From Pseudomonadota bacterium (GTDB taxonomy: Bacteria; Pseudomonadota; Alphaproteobacteria; Rhodobacterales; Rhodobacteraceae): a stretch of DNA of 64,000 nucleotides. Each line of letters begins with the position of its first letter. The stretch's first letter is position 1. Below are positions 18,406 to 27,364 of the stretch, in pieces. The DNA lies in the NCBI GenBank assembly GCA_020161655.1, contig JAIUPC010000024.1, forward strand, positions 248,001 to 312,000, given 5' to 3'. Under the pieces are notes generated by a model. The model ran no database searches and was not told the DNA's origin. It worked only from the letters and a program-made list of their open reading frames with translations. Position numbers and translations under genes: made by a program.

Positions 18406-19545
18406 ATGGCCCAGCCCGCCAACCGCCCGGTGTTTGCGCCCTGGAACGACCCCAAAGAAAAGCCGCTGATCCAGTTTCAGAACGTCTCCAAGCGATTTGG
18501 CGAGTTCACGGCCATCGACAACATCACGCTGGACATCTTCCGGCGGGAGTTCTTCGCGCTTCTAGGGCCGTCAGGCTGCGGCAAGACCACGCTGATGCGA
18601 ATGCTCGCGGGGTTCGAGACGCCGACCGAGGGCAAGATCCTGCTCGACGGTGTCGACCTCGCCCCGATCCCGCCGAACAAGCGGGAAACCAACATGATGT
18701 TCCAGAGCTACGCGCTTTTCCCGCATCTGAGCGTCTGGGAAAACATCGCCTTCGGGCTGAAGCGGTCCGACATGCCGAAGGACAAGATCCCGGCACGGGT
18801 CGAGGAAATGCTGCGCCTGACGCGGCTTGAGAAATTCGCCAAGCGTAAGCCGCACCAGATTTCCGGCGGCCAGCGTCAGCGCGTGGCGCTTGCCCGCTCG
18901 CTCGCCAAGGCGCCGAAGCTTCTGTTGCTGGATGAACCCCTGGGCGCGCTCGACAAGAAGCTGCGGCAGGATACCCAGTTCGAACTGATGGACATCCAGG
19001 AAAAGACCGGCACCACCTTCGTGATCGTGACCCACGATCAGGAAGAGGCGATGACGGTCGCAAGCCGTGTCGCCGTCATGGACCACGGCAAGATGATCCA
19101 GGTCGATACGCCCGACAAGATTTACGAAATGCCGAATTCGGTCTATGTCGCGGACTTCATCGGTGACGTGAACATCGTCGAGGGCAAGGCCGCCGCGCAG
19201 GCCGGCGACAAGCTGACGATCAACTGGGCCGAGGGGCAGCCGGCGATCAACGCCACCTCTGCCGGGCCGCTGACGGCCGGGTCCACCGTGCATTTCGCGA
19301 TCCGCCCGGAAAAGGTGGCCATCGCTCGCGACAAGCCGGAAGGCCGCGCCAATGTGATTGCGGGCAAGGTCCATGACATCGCCTATCTCGGCAATATCTC
19401 GACCTACAAGGTCCGGGTCGCGGGCGGGCTGATGATCAAGGCGCAGGTCGCCAACGAACGCCGGCTATCGCGGCGCGACATCACCTGGGAAGATGACGTC
19501 TGGCTTTCCTTCACCGACACCGCCGGTGTCGTCCTTCTGAAATAG
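18406..19545 (+). CDS. potG: Polyamine ABC transporter, ATP-binding protein
   Basis: ATPase of the polyamine importer, 379 residues. Walker A GPSGCGKTT, the Q-loop in MMFQSYALFPH, the signature QISGGQRQRVALARSLA, Walker B LLLLDEPLGALD and the switch His in VIVTHDQEEAM are all intact. A C-terminal TOBE-like domain (about residues 275-379) follows, as in PotA/PotG. An N-terminal extension of about 25 residues (PANRPVFAPWNDPKEKP) precedes the NBD. Co-transcribed with potH after 10 bases. Confidence 0.96.
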   Translation: MAQPANRPVFAPWNDPKEKPLIQFQNVSKRFGEFTAIDNITLDIFRREFFALLGPSGCGKTTLMRMLAGFETPTEGKILLDGVDLAPIPPNKRETNMMFQSYALFPHLSVWENIAFGLKRSDMPKDKIPARVEEMLRLTRLEKFAKRKPHQISGGQRQRVALARSLAKAPKLLLLDEPLGALDKKLRQDTQFELMDIQEKTGTTFVIVTHDQEEAMTVASRVAVMDHGKMIQVDTPDKIYEMPNSVYVADFIGDVNIVEGKAAAQAGDKLTINWAEGQPAINATSAGPLTAGSTVHFAIRPEKVAIARDKPEGRANVIAGKVHDIAYLGNISTYKVRVAGGLMIKAQVANERRLSRRDITWEDDVWLSFTDTAGVVLLK

Positions 19546-19555
19546 GGGCGGGGTC

Positions 19556-20455
19556 ATGTTCAACTTCCGCCGTCTGTTCCTGATCCTGACGCCTTACCTC
19601 TGGCTCGGTTTCTTCTTCCTCATCCCCTTCGTCATCGTCCTGAAGATCTCGCTTTCGGACTATGCCGTCTCGATCCCGCCCTACACGCCGCTTCTCGATC
19701 TTTCGGCGGGTTGGGAGGGCATCAAGAGCTTCGTCGGCGAGCTTGATTTCGAGAACTTCACCTTCCTCGCCGGCGATCCGCTGTACTACACCGCCTATCT
19801 GTCGAGCCTGAAGATCGCCGCCATCTCGACCTTCTTCACGCTTCTTGTCGCCTATCCCATCGCCTACGGCATGGCGCAGGCGCCCGACGAATGGCGCCCG
19901 ACGCTGATGATGCTGGTGATCCTGCCGTTCTGGACCTCGTTCCTGATCCGGGTCTATTCCTGGATCGGCATCCTCTCGAACGAAGGCTTTCTCAACCAGA
20001 CGCTGATGTGGCTTGGCATCATCGACACGCCGCTGGTGATCCTCAACACCTCGACGGCAGTCTATATCGGCATTGTCTACGCCTATCTGCCGTTCATGAT
20101 CCTGCCGATCTACTCGGCGCTGGAAAAGCTCGACGGGTCGCTGATCGAAGCTGCGGAAGACCTTGGCTGCTCCAAGATGTCGGCCTTCTGGCTGGTGACG
20201 CTGCCCCTGTCGCGGCCCGGCATCATCGCCGGTTGCTTCCTCGTCTTCATCCCGGCCTTGGGTGAATTCGTCATCCCCTCGATCCTTGGCGGGACAACGA
20301 CGCTGATGATCGGCAAGACTCTTTATGAGGAGTTCTTCTCGAACCGGGACTGGCCGGTGGCCTCTGCCGTGGCGGTGGTGCTTCTCCTGATCCTCATCAT
20401 CCCGATCATCCTCTTCCAGCGGAACGAACAGAAACAGAGGGAGGCCGGGCAATGA
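19556..20455 (+). CDS. potH: Polyamine ABC transporter, permease
   Basis: Inner-membrane permease of 299 residues with about six helices, pairing with PotI. The EAA loop that docks on the ATPase is SLIEAAEDLGCSKMSAFW near residue 197, followed by VTLPLSRPGIIAG. The first segment YLWLGFFFLIPFVIVLKISL is typical for PotH/PotB. Its stop overlaps the potI start by four bases. Confidence 0.95.
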   Translation: MFNFRRLFLILTPYLWLGFFFLIPFVIVLKISLSDYAVSIPPYTPLLDLSAGWEGIKSFVGELDFENFTFLAGDPLYYTAYLSSLKIAAISTFFTLLVAYPIAYGMAQAPDEWRPTLMMLVILPFWTSFLIRVYSWIGILSNEGFLNQTLMWLGIIDTPLVILNTSTAVYIGIVYAYLPFMILPIYSALEKLDGSLIEAAEDLGCSKMSAFWLVTLPLSRPGIIAGCFLVFIPALGEFVIPSILGGTTTLMIGKTLYEEFFSNRDWPVASAVAVVLLLILIIPIILFQRNEQKQREAGQ

Positions 20456-21270
20456 ACCGCCGTTTTTCATGGTTCAACGCGACCTCGCTGACCCTGGGTT
20501 TCGCGTTTCTCTACCTGCCCATCGTCATCCTCGTGATCTATTCCTTCAACGCGTCCAAGCTGGTGACGGTCTGGGGTGGCTTCTCGACCAAGTGGTATGG
20601 CGAGCTCTTCGGCGACCAGGCCTTCCTTGATGCGGCATGGGTGACGCTGAAGGTCGCACTCGTCTCCTCGACGGCGGCGACGGTGCTCGGGACCATGGCG
20701 GCCTATGTGCTGATGCGGGCCGGGCGCTTTGCCGGGCGGACGCTGTTTTCCGGCATGATCTATGCGCCGCTCGTCATGCCTGAGGTGATCCTTGGCCTCG
20801 CCATGCTCCTCCTCTTCATCGCGATCGGGCTTGATCGGGGGGTGCTGACCATAATCCTCGCCCACACGACCTTCACCATGTGCTTTGTCTCGGTCGTGGT
20901 GTCATCGCGGCTTGTCACCTTCGACAAGTCGCTGGAAGAGGCGGCGCTCGATCTTGGCTGCACGCCCTTCGACGCCTTCCGGTCAGTGACCCTGCCGATC
21001 ATTGCCCCGGCAGTGATCTCGGGCTGGCTTCTCGCCTTCACGCTGTCGCTTGACGATCTCGTGATCTCGCAATTCGTGGCCGGTCCGTCTTCGACCACGC
21101 TGCCGATGAAGGTCTTTTCCTCGGTCCGCCTTGGCGTGAACCCGCAGATCAACGCGCTTTCCACCATCCTCATCAGCATCGTGACCATCGGCGTCATCAC
21201 TGCATCGCTGGTGTCGAAGCGGCAGATCGCGCAGCAAAGGGCCGATGAACAGGCCGCAGTCAGGACCTGA
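20452..21270 (+). CDS. potI: Polyamine ABC transporter, permease
   Basis: Second permease, 272 residues, six predicted helices. The EAA loop is SLEEAALDLGCTPFDAFR near residue 160, followed by SVTLPIIAPAVISGWLLAF. YLPIVILVIYSFNASK near the N terminus is the usual PotI/PotC opening. ATG 20452 overlaps the potH stop (ATGA), indicating coupled translation. The next gene, a flavin oxidoreductase, starts three bases after the stop, joining uptake and breakdown in one operon. Confidence 0.95.
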   Translation: MNRRFSWFNATSLTLGFAFLYLPIVILVIYSFNASKLVTVWGGFSTKWYGELFGDQAFLDAAWVTLKVALVSSTAATVLGTMAAYVLMRAGRFAGRTLFSGMIYAPLVMPEVILGLAMLLLFIAIGLDRGVLTIILAHTTFTMCFVSVVVSSRLVTFDKSLEEAALDLGCTPFDAFRSVTLPIIAPAVISGWLLAFTLSLDDLVISQFVAGPSSTTLPMKVFSSVRLGVNPQINALSTILISIVTIGVITASLVSKRQIAQQRADEQAAVRT

Positions 21271-21273
21271 ACC

Positions 21274-22608
21274 ATGCGCCGCATCTATCAGGACTTCGCC
21301 TATGGCGACGGCCCGGTGGCCGAATGCTACTGGGACACCACAATCGCCCGCCCCGCGCGCCAGCCGGGGCCGGAGGGTGAGGTCACGGCCGAAGTCGCCA
21401 TCATCGGCGGCGGCTTCACCGGCCTTTCGGCGGCCCTCCATCTGGCCCGCGACGCCGGGGTCGATGTCGCGGTGCTTGAGGCGAAGGGCATCGGCTGGGG
21501 CGCCTCGGGGCGCAATGGCGGCTTCGGCTCCATGGGTGGCACCAAGGCGAGCGAGGCCTCGCTCCTGAAGCGCTTCGGCGCCGGGGCGATGAAGGAATGG
21601 CATGGCACGCAGAAGGCGGCGTGCGAACTGCTTGCGGAAATCGTGGAGAGCAACGGGATCGAGGCTGACGCCCATTCCCGCGAGGGCGAGATGTGCCTTG
21701 CACACCGCCCGCAGGATTTCGCGGGCTTCCGCGCCGAAAAGCCGGAACTGGAGCAGGCTTACGGCGTGAAGGTCGATCTTTTCGGCCCCTCGGAACTGAA
21801 GGGCATGGGCCTTTCTGGGCCGGAATTCCACGGCGGGATGCGTCTGCCGATCGGCTTCGCGCTCAACCCCCTGAAATACGTCCTCGGCCTTGCCCAAGCT
21901 GCGCGCGAAGCAGGCGCGCGGATCTACGAGGATGCGCCGGTCAACGGCGTTACCCGTGACAACGGCGCCTATGTCCTGACCACGCCGAAGGGCAGGGTCC
22001 GGGCAAAAAAGCTCATCATCGCCACCAACGGCTATTCGAGCGAGGATGTCCCGAACTGGATGGAGGGGCGATACCTGCCGGCCCTCTCGGCGATCCTTGT
22101 GACCCGCGAGCTGACGGATGCGGAAATAGCCGCGCAGGGCTGGTCCTCGGATTACATGGCCTATGACACGCGCAACCTCCTCCACTATTTCCGACTGATG
22201 CCGAACCGACGGTTCCTCTTCGGTGGCCGGGGGGGCGTGAGTTCGAGTGCGGAGGCTTTGGCCGACCGCCGCAACATCCTGCGCGCCGATTTCGAACGCA
22301 TGTTCCCGGCCTGGGCCGCGGTCGAGACGCCGCATTTCTGGTCGGGCTTCGTCTGCCTGACCCGTGACCTGACGCCCTTCGCCGGCCCGGTTCCGGGCAT
22401 GGAGAATGCCTGGGCCGGCTTCGCCTGGCACGGCAACGGCGTGGCGCTTGGCACCTGGTCGGGCAAGCTTCTCGCCGGGCTGGCGGCTGGCACCCGTACC
22501 GCACCGGCGCTGATGTCGCCGGCACCGCGCCGCTTCCCCTTCGCAGCACTCCGCCGCCACCTGTTGCGCCCGGCCTATGCGTGGTACGGCTTGAAGGATC
22601 GCGGCTGA
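21274..22608 (+). CDS. PuuB-like FAD-dependent amine oxidoreductase (second copy)
   Basis: DAO-family flavoprotein of 444 residues. The FAD motif VAIIGGGFTGLSAALHLAR lies near residue 43, then GWGASGRNGGFGSMGG; the closing FAD block is GFAWHGNGVALGTWSGK. It is related to the leftward gene at 13547 but clearly diverged, so the two may act on different amines. The three-base spacing from potI argues that it oxidises the imported substrate or its gamma-glutamyl form. Confidence 0.86.
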   Translation: MRRIYQDFAYGDGPVAECYWDTTIARPARQPGPEGEVTAEVAIIGGGFTGLSAALHLARDAGVDVAVLEAKGIGWGASGRNGGFGSMGGTKASEASLLKRFGAGAMKEWHGTQKAACELLAEIVESNGIEADAHSREGEMCLAHRPQDFAGFRAEKPELEQAYGVKVDLFGPSELKGMGLSGPEFHGGMRLPIGFALNPLKYVLGLAQAAREAGARIYEDAPVNGVTRDNGAYVLTTPKGRVRAKKLIIATNGYSSEDVPNWMEGRYLPALSAILVTRELTDAEIAAQGWSSDYMAYDTRNLLHYFRLMPNRRFLFGGRGGVSSSAEALADRRNILRADFERMFPAWAAVETPHFWSGFVCLTRDLTPFAGPVPGMENAWAGFAWHGNGVALGTWSGKLLAGLAAGTRTAPALMSPAPRRFPFAALRRHLLRPAYAWYGLKDRG

Positions 22609-22634
22609 CCGCCGCCACCCGAAAGGAGACCGCC

Positions 22635-23801
22635 ATGCCCGTGAAGAACCGCTTTGCCGAGCTTTTGCCGGAAATCACCGCCTGGCGGCACGACATCCAC
22701 GAAAACCCGGAGCTTCTTTACGAGGTGCACCGGACGGCGGCGAAGGTCGCCGGCCTCCTCCGCGATTTCGACTGCGATGAAGTGGTCGAAGGCATCGGTC
22801 GGACCGGCGTCGTCGGCGTCATCCGCGGCCGGAGCGACCGCGCGGGCAGGGTGATCGGCCTGCGCGCCGACATGGACGCGCTGCCGATCATCGAACAGAC
22901 CGGCGCCGCCTATGCCTCAAAGAACCCCGGCAAGATGCATGCCTGTGGCCATGACGGCCATACCGCCATGCTCCTTGGCGCCGCGAAGTACCTGGCCGAG
23001 ACGCGGAATTTCGACGGCACCGCCGTAGTCATTTTCCAGCCCGCCGAAGAAGGCGGCGCGGGCGGGCGGGCGATGGTCGAGGACGGGCTGATGCAGCGCT
23101 TCGGCATCCAGGAGGTCTACGGCATGCACAACATGCCGGGGATTCCGGTGGGCCAGTTCGCGATCCGTCCGGGTGCGATGATGGCGGCAGCGGACCAGTT
23201 CGACGTGAAGGTGACGGGGAAGGGCGGCCATGCCGCCAAGCCGCATGACTGCATCGACCCGGTGCTGGTTTCCGCGCAGATCGTCGTCGGCATCCAGTCC
23301 ATCGCCAGCCGCACCGTCGACCCCCTGAAAGAGGTCGTGGTTTCGGTCTGCACCGTGAGGACCGAAAGCGACAGCTACAACGTGATCCCGCAGACGGTGA
23401 CGATGAAGGGCACGGTCCGCACGCTCGACCCGAAGGTGCAGGACCTCGTCGAGGCGCGGCTGAAAGCACTGGTCGAAGGGATTGCCAGCGCCCACGGTGC
23501 CAAGGCCGAGATCGACTATCGCCGGGGCTATCCCGTCACCATGAACGCGCCCGAGGAAACCGCCCACGCGGCAGATGTCGCCCGCGCCATCTCCGGCACC
23601 TGCGACATGACCATCCAGCCGATGATGGGGGCCGAGGATTTCAGCTTCATGCTGAACGAACGCCCCGGCGCCTATATCTTCACCGGCAACGGCGACACGG
23701 CCATGGTCCACCACCCGGCCTACAATTTCGACGACAACGCCATCCCCTTCGGGTCGAGCTGGTACGCCGGGATGGTCGAGGCGAGGATGCCGGCGGGGTG
23801 A
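22635..23801 (+). CDS. M20-family amidohydrolase (hippurate hydrolase-like)
   Basis: Metallo-amidohydrolase of 388 residues. MHACGHDGHTAMLLGAA near residue 98 has the metal-binding Cys-Gly-His and His ligands of the M20D group, IFQPAEEGGAGGRAM the catalytic and metal Glu, and MMGAEDFSFML the C-terminal ligand region. Start at ATG 22635 follows GAAAGGAGACC; the longer ATG at 22581 overlaps the flavoprotein gene and adds residues without family similarity. It could remove an acyl group from an N-acylated amine or amino acid; its place as last gene of the polyamine operon suggests an acetylated or glutamylated polyamine product, which is inference. Confidence 0.88.
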   Translation: MPVKNRFAELLPEITAWRHDIHENPELLYEVHRTAAKVAGLLRDFDCDEVVEGIGRTGVVGVIRGRSDRAGRVIGLRADMDALPIIEQTGAAYASKNPGKMHACGHDGHTAMLLGAAKYLAETRNFDGTAVVIFQPAEEGGAGGRAMVEDGLMQRFGIQEVYGMHNMPGIPVGQFAIRPGAMMAAADQFDVKVTGKGGHAAKPHDCIDPVLVSAQIVVGIQSIASRTVDPLKEVVVSVCTVRTESDSYNVIPQTVTMKGTVRTLDPKVQDLVEARLKALVEGIASAHGAKAEIDYRRGYPVTMNAPEETAHAADVARAISGTCDMTIQPMMGAEDFSFMLNERPGAYIFTGNGDTAMVHHPAYNFDDNAIPFGSSWYAGMVEARMPAG

Positions 23802-23814
23802 GGGCAGATTTGCT

Positions 23815-24816
23815 TCAGCCGCCCGTATGGCTCATGTGCCGCGACATCTGGCCGGCGACCTTCTGGCGTGAATAGTCGAAATCGTGACCCTTGGGCTTCC
23901 GCGCAATCGCCGCGCGGATCGCCTGTTCGACCAATTCGTCGCCCTCGCTCGCGCGCAAGGGGGCGCGGAGGTCGGCCATGTCTTCCTGCCCGAGGCACAT
24001 GAAGAGCTCCCCCGTGCAGGTGACACGGACGCGGTTGCAGCTTTCGCAGAAATTATGGGTCAAGGGCGTGATGAAGCCGACCTTCTGCCCCGTCTCCTCG
24101 ATCCGCACATAGCGGGCCGGGCCGCCGGACCGCTCGGGCAGGTCGGTCAGCGTGAAGCGTTCGGCGAGGCGGGCACGGAGGTCCTTCAGCGGCCAGTACT
24201 GGTCAAGCCGCAACTCCTCGCCCATCTCGCCCATCGGCATGACCTCGATGAAGGTGAGGTCGTTGTCTTCCTTCGCGCACCAGTCGAGAAGGCCGAAAAG
24301 CTCGTCCTCGTTGAAGCCCTTGAGGGCAACGGTGTTGATCTTGACCCGGATGCCTTCGGCCTTCGCCGCCGCGATCCCGTCCAGAACGGCGGGGAGCTTG
24401 CCCCAGCGGGTGATGTCCTGGAACTTCTTCGGGTCGAGCGTGTCGAGCGAGACATTGACCCGGCGGATGCCGCAAGCGGCCAGGTCCTTGGCAAAGCGCT
24501 GAAGCTGCGAGCCATTGGTCGTCAGCGTCAGTTCCTTCAGCGCCCCCGTCTCCAGATGCCGCGACATGGCGCGGAAGAAGGTGAGGATATCGCGGCGGAC
24601 GAGGGGTTCGCCGCCGGTGATCCGCAACTTCTCGACCCCGAGCCGGACGAAGGCCGAGGCGAGTCGGTCCAGTTCCTCAAGCGTCAGAAGGTCCTTCTTC
24701 GGCAGGAACTGCATGTGTTCGGCCATGCAATAGGTGCAACGGAAATCGCAGCGATCCGTCACCGAAACGCGCAGGTAGGTGATCGGACGGGCGAAGGGAT
24801 CTATCAGCGGGGCCAT
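23815..24816 (-). CDS. moaA: GTP 3',8-cyclase (molybdenum cofactor biosynthesis)
   Basis: Radical-SAM enzyme that starts molybdopterin synthesis by cyclising [14 protein letters not shown] near residue 23 is the CX3CX2C cluster for SAM cleavage; [19 protein letters not shown] near residue 250-275 carries the second cluster that binds GTP; and the protein ends in Gly-Gly, the required C-terminal tail. 333 residues is normal. It converges on the M20 gene with a 13-base gap and has no other moa genes beside it. Confidence 0.96.
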   Translation of the reverse strand: MAPLIDPFARPITYLRVSVTDRCDFRCTYCMAEHMQFLPKKDLLTLEELDRLASAFVRLGVEKLRITGGEPLVRRDILTFFRAMSRHLETGALKELTLTTNGSQLQRFAKDLAACGIRRVNVSLDTLDPKKFQDITRWGKLPAVLDGIAAAKAEGIRVKINTVALKGFNEDELFGLLDWCAKEDNDLTFIEVMPMGEMGEELRLDQYWPLKDLRARLAERFTLTDLPERSGGPARYVRIEETGQKVGFITPLTHNFCESCNRVRVTCTGELFMCLGQEDMADLRAPLRASEGDELVEQAIRAAIARKPKGHDFDYSRQKVAGQMSRHMSHTGG

Positions 24817-24872
24817 TGCCTGAATCTAGGGCTTCGGACGCGGCGGGGCAAGGTGGCCGAAAGTCGCGAGAG

Positions 24873-25553
24873 TCACAAGTACTTCCCCGCTTCCTTCCGC
24901 GCGAAGGGCTTCAGCCTTTGGCCATGGGCGTCGAGAAAGCCGCGCGCCCGTTCGGGGTCATGCTTGGAAAGTTCCCTCAGCCACCAGGCAATGGCCTTCT
25001 GGATGAACCATTCCCGGTCGTCGGCCATGCTGGCGGCCCAGCCGAGGACGCGGTCGCGGATGGCAAGGTCGTGGGGCTTCGGAAAGTTCTGCTTGGTCCA
25101 GGGGAGGGTGATGACCAGCGCCGCGCGGCGGGACCAGAAGCTGTCCGACTGGGTCCAGCCCTCAACTTCGTCGATGCGCGAAGGATCGGCCACCAGCCGC
25201 CGTGCGCCGGCATCGCAGGCATGGTCGGCGATGGCCCAGGCGTCGAACTCCGGCACCCAGGAGGCAATGAGCCGCCAGACCGCATCGTCGCCCTTGATCC
25301 GCGCCTGCACCAGAAGCTTCGCCGCCGCCACCCGCGCCTCGTGGATGTCGGTTCGCCAAAGCCCATCGGCCAGCGCCACTCGCTCCGGCACATCCAGCGT
25401 TTCGCGCCAGCCCTTGGCAAGCTCGGTGACGACCGGCACCGGCACGCCGAGATAGGGGCGCGGCACCTTGTGATAAGCCGCCACCTCTGCCGCCCGGCCT
25501 TCGTCGCCGGCGGCGTGCAGATCGGCCAGCGCCGTTTCAAGCGTCGCCGTCAC
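24873..25553 (-). CDS. DNA alkylation repair protein (AlkD-like)
   Basis: 226-residue helical-repeat protein of the AlkC/AlkD group, DNA glycosylases that remove N3- and N7-alkylated purines. Family features are the YLGVPVPVVTELAKGWRE segment, DGLWRTDIHEARVAAAKLL, WAIADHACDAGARR with the conserved Asp region, and WFIQKAIAWWLRELSKHDP near the C terminus. The start is GTG 25553, overlapping the glmS stop by four bases (GTGA), so it is translated from the glmUS message. Confidence 0.85.
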   Translation of the reverse strand: MTATLETALADLHAAGDEGRAAEVAAYHKVPRPYLGVPVPVVTELAKGWRETLDVPERVALADGLWRTDIHEARVAAAKLLVQARIKGDDAVWRLIASWVPEFDAWAIADHACDAGARRLVADPSRIDEVEGWTQSDSFWSRRAALVITLPWTKQNFPKPHDLAIRDRVLGWAASMADDREWFIQKAIAWWLRELSKHDPERARGFLDAHGQRLKPFARKEAGKYL

Positions 25554-27364
25554 TCGACCGTCACCGACTTGGCGAGATTACGCGGCTGGTCCACATCCGT
25601 CCCCTTCGCCACTGCCGCGTGATAGGCCAGAAGCTGCGCCGGGATGGCGTAGAGGATCGGCGCCAGAAGGTCGGGCACATCGGGCAGGGTCAGCACCTTC
25701 CAGGTGCCGTCGCCCGCCTCTCGCGCGCCCTTCGCATCGGTCATCAGGATGACCTTGCCGTGCCGCGCCATGACTTCCTGCATGTTCGACACGGTCTTGT
25801 CGAACAAGGCGTCGCGGGGGGCCAGCACGATAACCGGCACGGCGCGGTCGATAAGGGCGATAGGCCCGTGCTTCAGCTCACCTGATGCATAACCTTCGGC
25901 ATGGATGTAGCTGATTTCCTTCAGTTTCAGCGCGCCCTCGAGCGCCAGCGGATACATCGCGCCGCGACCGAGGAAGAGCACATCCTGCGCTTCGGCCACC
26001 GCTTCGGCCATGGCCGCGATCTCACCCTCGCGGCCAAGCGCCTGGTTGATGAGGCCGGGCAGGGTGGCGAGCGCCTTGAGGTGGCCGGCGACCTCTTCCG
26101 CCGTCAGATGGCCGCGATCCAGCCCGGCCTTGAGCGCGAGGAGGAGGAGCACCGTCAACTGGCAGGTGAAGGCCTTGGTGGAGGCCACGCCAACCTCGAT
26201 CCCGGCGAGGATCGGCAGGGCGATGTCACTTTCGCGCGCGATAGTGGAGGTCGGCACGTTGACCACCGAGACGATCTTTTCCACCTTGTCGCGGCAGTAG
26301 CGCAGGGCAGCCAGAGTGTCGGCGGTCTCACCCGATTGGCTGACGAAAAGCGCGTAGGATTTCGGCGGCAGCGGCGGCTCCCGGTAGCGGAATTCCGAGG
26401 CGACATCGACCTCGCAATTGAGGCCCGCCAGACGCTCGAACCAGTATTTCGCGGTCAGGCAGGCGTAGGAGGCGGTGCCACAAGCGACCATGGTCAGCCG
26501 GTCGAGCCCGGCGAAATTGAGGCCCTCGGGCAGGGCGATGCCGGAAGGTCCGGCGTAGTGCTTGATCGCATCGCCAAGGACGACCGGCTGTTCGGCGATC
26601 TCCTTGGCCATGAAATGCTTGTAGCCGGCCTTTTCCACCCTCGTCTGGTCGACGCGGATGCGGGTCAGTTCGCGGTTCGCGCGCCGGGCCGCGGCGTCGA
26701 AGATCTCTACCCCGTCGCGGGTGACGAAGGCATGGTCGCCCTCTTCGAGATAGGTGATGCGGTCGGTCATCGGCGCAAGTGCGATGGCGTCGGAGCCGAC
26801 GAACATCTCGCCGTCGCCATGGCCAACGGCAAGGGGGGAGCCCTTGCGCGCGGCGATCATCAGGTCTTCCTCGCCGTCGAAGAGGAAAAGAAGCGCGAAG
26901 GCGCCTTCGAGGCGCTTCAGCGTGGCACGCGCGGCCTCGCGCGGGCTCATGCCCTGATCCATGAAGCGGCGGGCGAGAAGCGCCACGGTTTCGGTGTCCG
27001 TCTCCGTCTCGGCGGCCAACCCGACCTCGGCCAGTTCGGCGCGCAACTCACGGAAGTTCTCGATGATGCCGTTGTGGACGACCGCGACCGGGCCGGAACG
27101 ATGCGGATGCGCATTCGTCACCGTCGCCGCGCCATGCGTCGCCCAGCGGGTGTGGCCGATGCCGGCTTTGCCCGCCAAGGGCTCGTGGACCAGAAGGTCC
27201 GAGAGATTGACGAGCTTGCCGACCGCACGGCGGCGGTCGAGACGGCCGTGGTTGACCGTGGCGATCCCGGCGGAATCGTAGCCGCGATACTCCAGCCGCT
27301 TCAGCGCCTCCACAAGCATCGGCGCGACTTCATGATTCCCGAGAACCCCGACAATACCGCACAT
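25550..27364 (-). CDS. glmS: Glutamine-fructose-6-phosphate aminotransferase
   Basis: Makes glucosamine-6-phosphate from fructose-6-phosphate and glutamine, the entry to peptidoglycan and LPS amino sugars. The N-terminal MCGIVGVLGNHE exposes the catalytic Cys after Met removal; the glutaminase domain runs to about residue 240; two SIS sugar-binding domains follow, with FVSQSGETADTLAALRYC and the C-terminal DQPRNLAKSVTVE. 604 residues is normal. ATG overlaps the glmU stop (TAATG), so glmU-glmS-alkD are one unit. Confidence 0.97.
   Translation of the reverse strand: MCGIVGVLGNHEVAPMLVEALKRLEYRGYDSAGIATVNHGRLDRRRAVGKLVNLSDLLVHEPLAGKAGIGHTRWATHGAATVTNAHPHRSGPVAVVHNGIIENFRELRAELAEVGLAAETETDTETVALLARRFMDQGMSPREAARATLKRLEGAFALLFLFDGEEDLMIAARKGSPLAVGHGDGEMFVGSDAIALAPMTDRITYLEEGDHAFVTRDGVEIFDAAARRANRELTRIRVDQTRVEKAGYKHFMAKEIAEQPVVLGDAIKHYAGPSGIALPEGLNFAGLDRLTMVACGTASYACLTAKYWFERLAGLNCEVDVASEFRYREPPLPPKSYALFVSQSGETADTLAALRYCRDKVEKIVSVVNVPTSTIARESDIALPILAGIEVGVASTKAFTCQLTVLLLLALKAGLDRGHLTAEEVAGHLKALATLPGLINQALGREGEIAAMAEAVAEAQDVLFLGRGAMYPLALEGALKLKEISYIHAEGYASGELKHGPIALIDRAVPVIVLAPRDALFDKTVSNMQEVMARHGKVILMTDAKGAREAGDGTWKVLTLPDVPDLLAPILYAIPAQLLAYHAAVAKGTDVDQPRNLAKSVTVE

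Noticed and set aside
20983-22560. Antisense frame of 525 codons opposite the second puuB-like gene
   Set aside because: No recognisable motif; the sense strand has intact FAD motifs.
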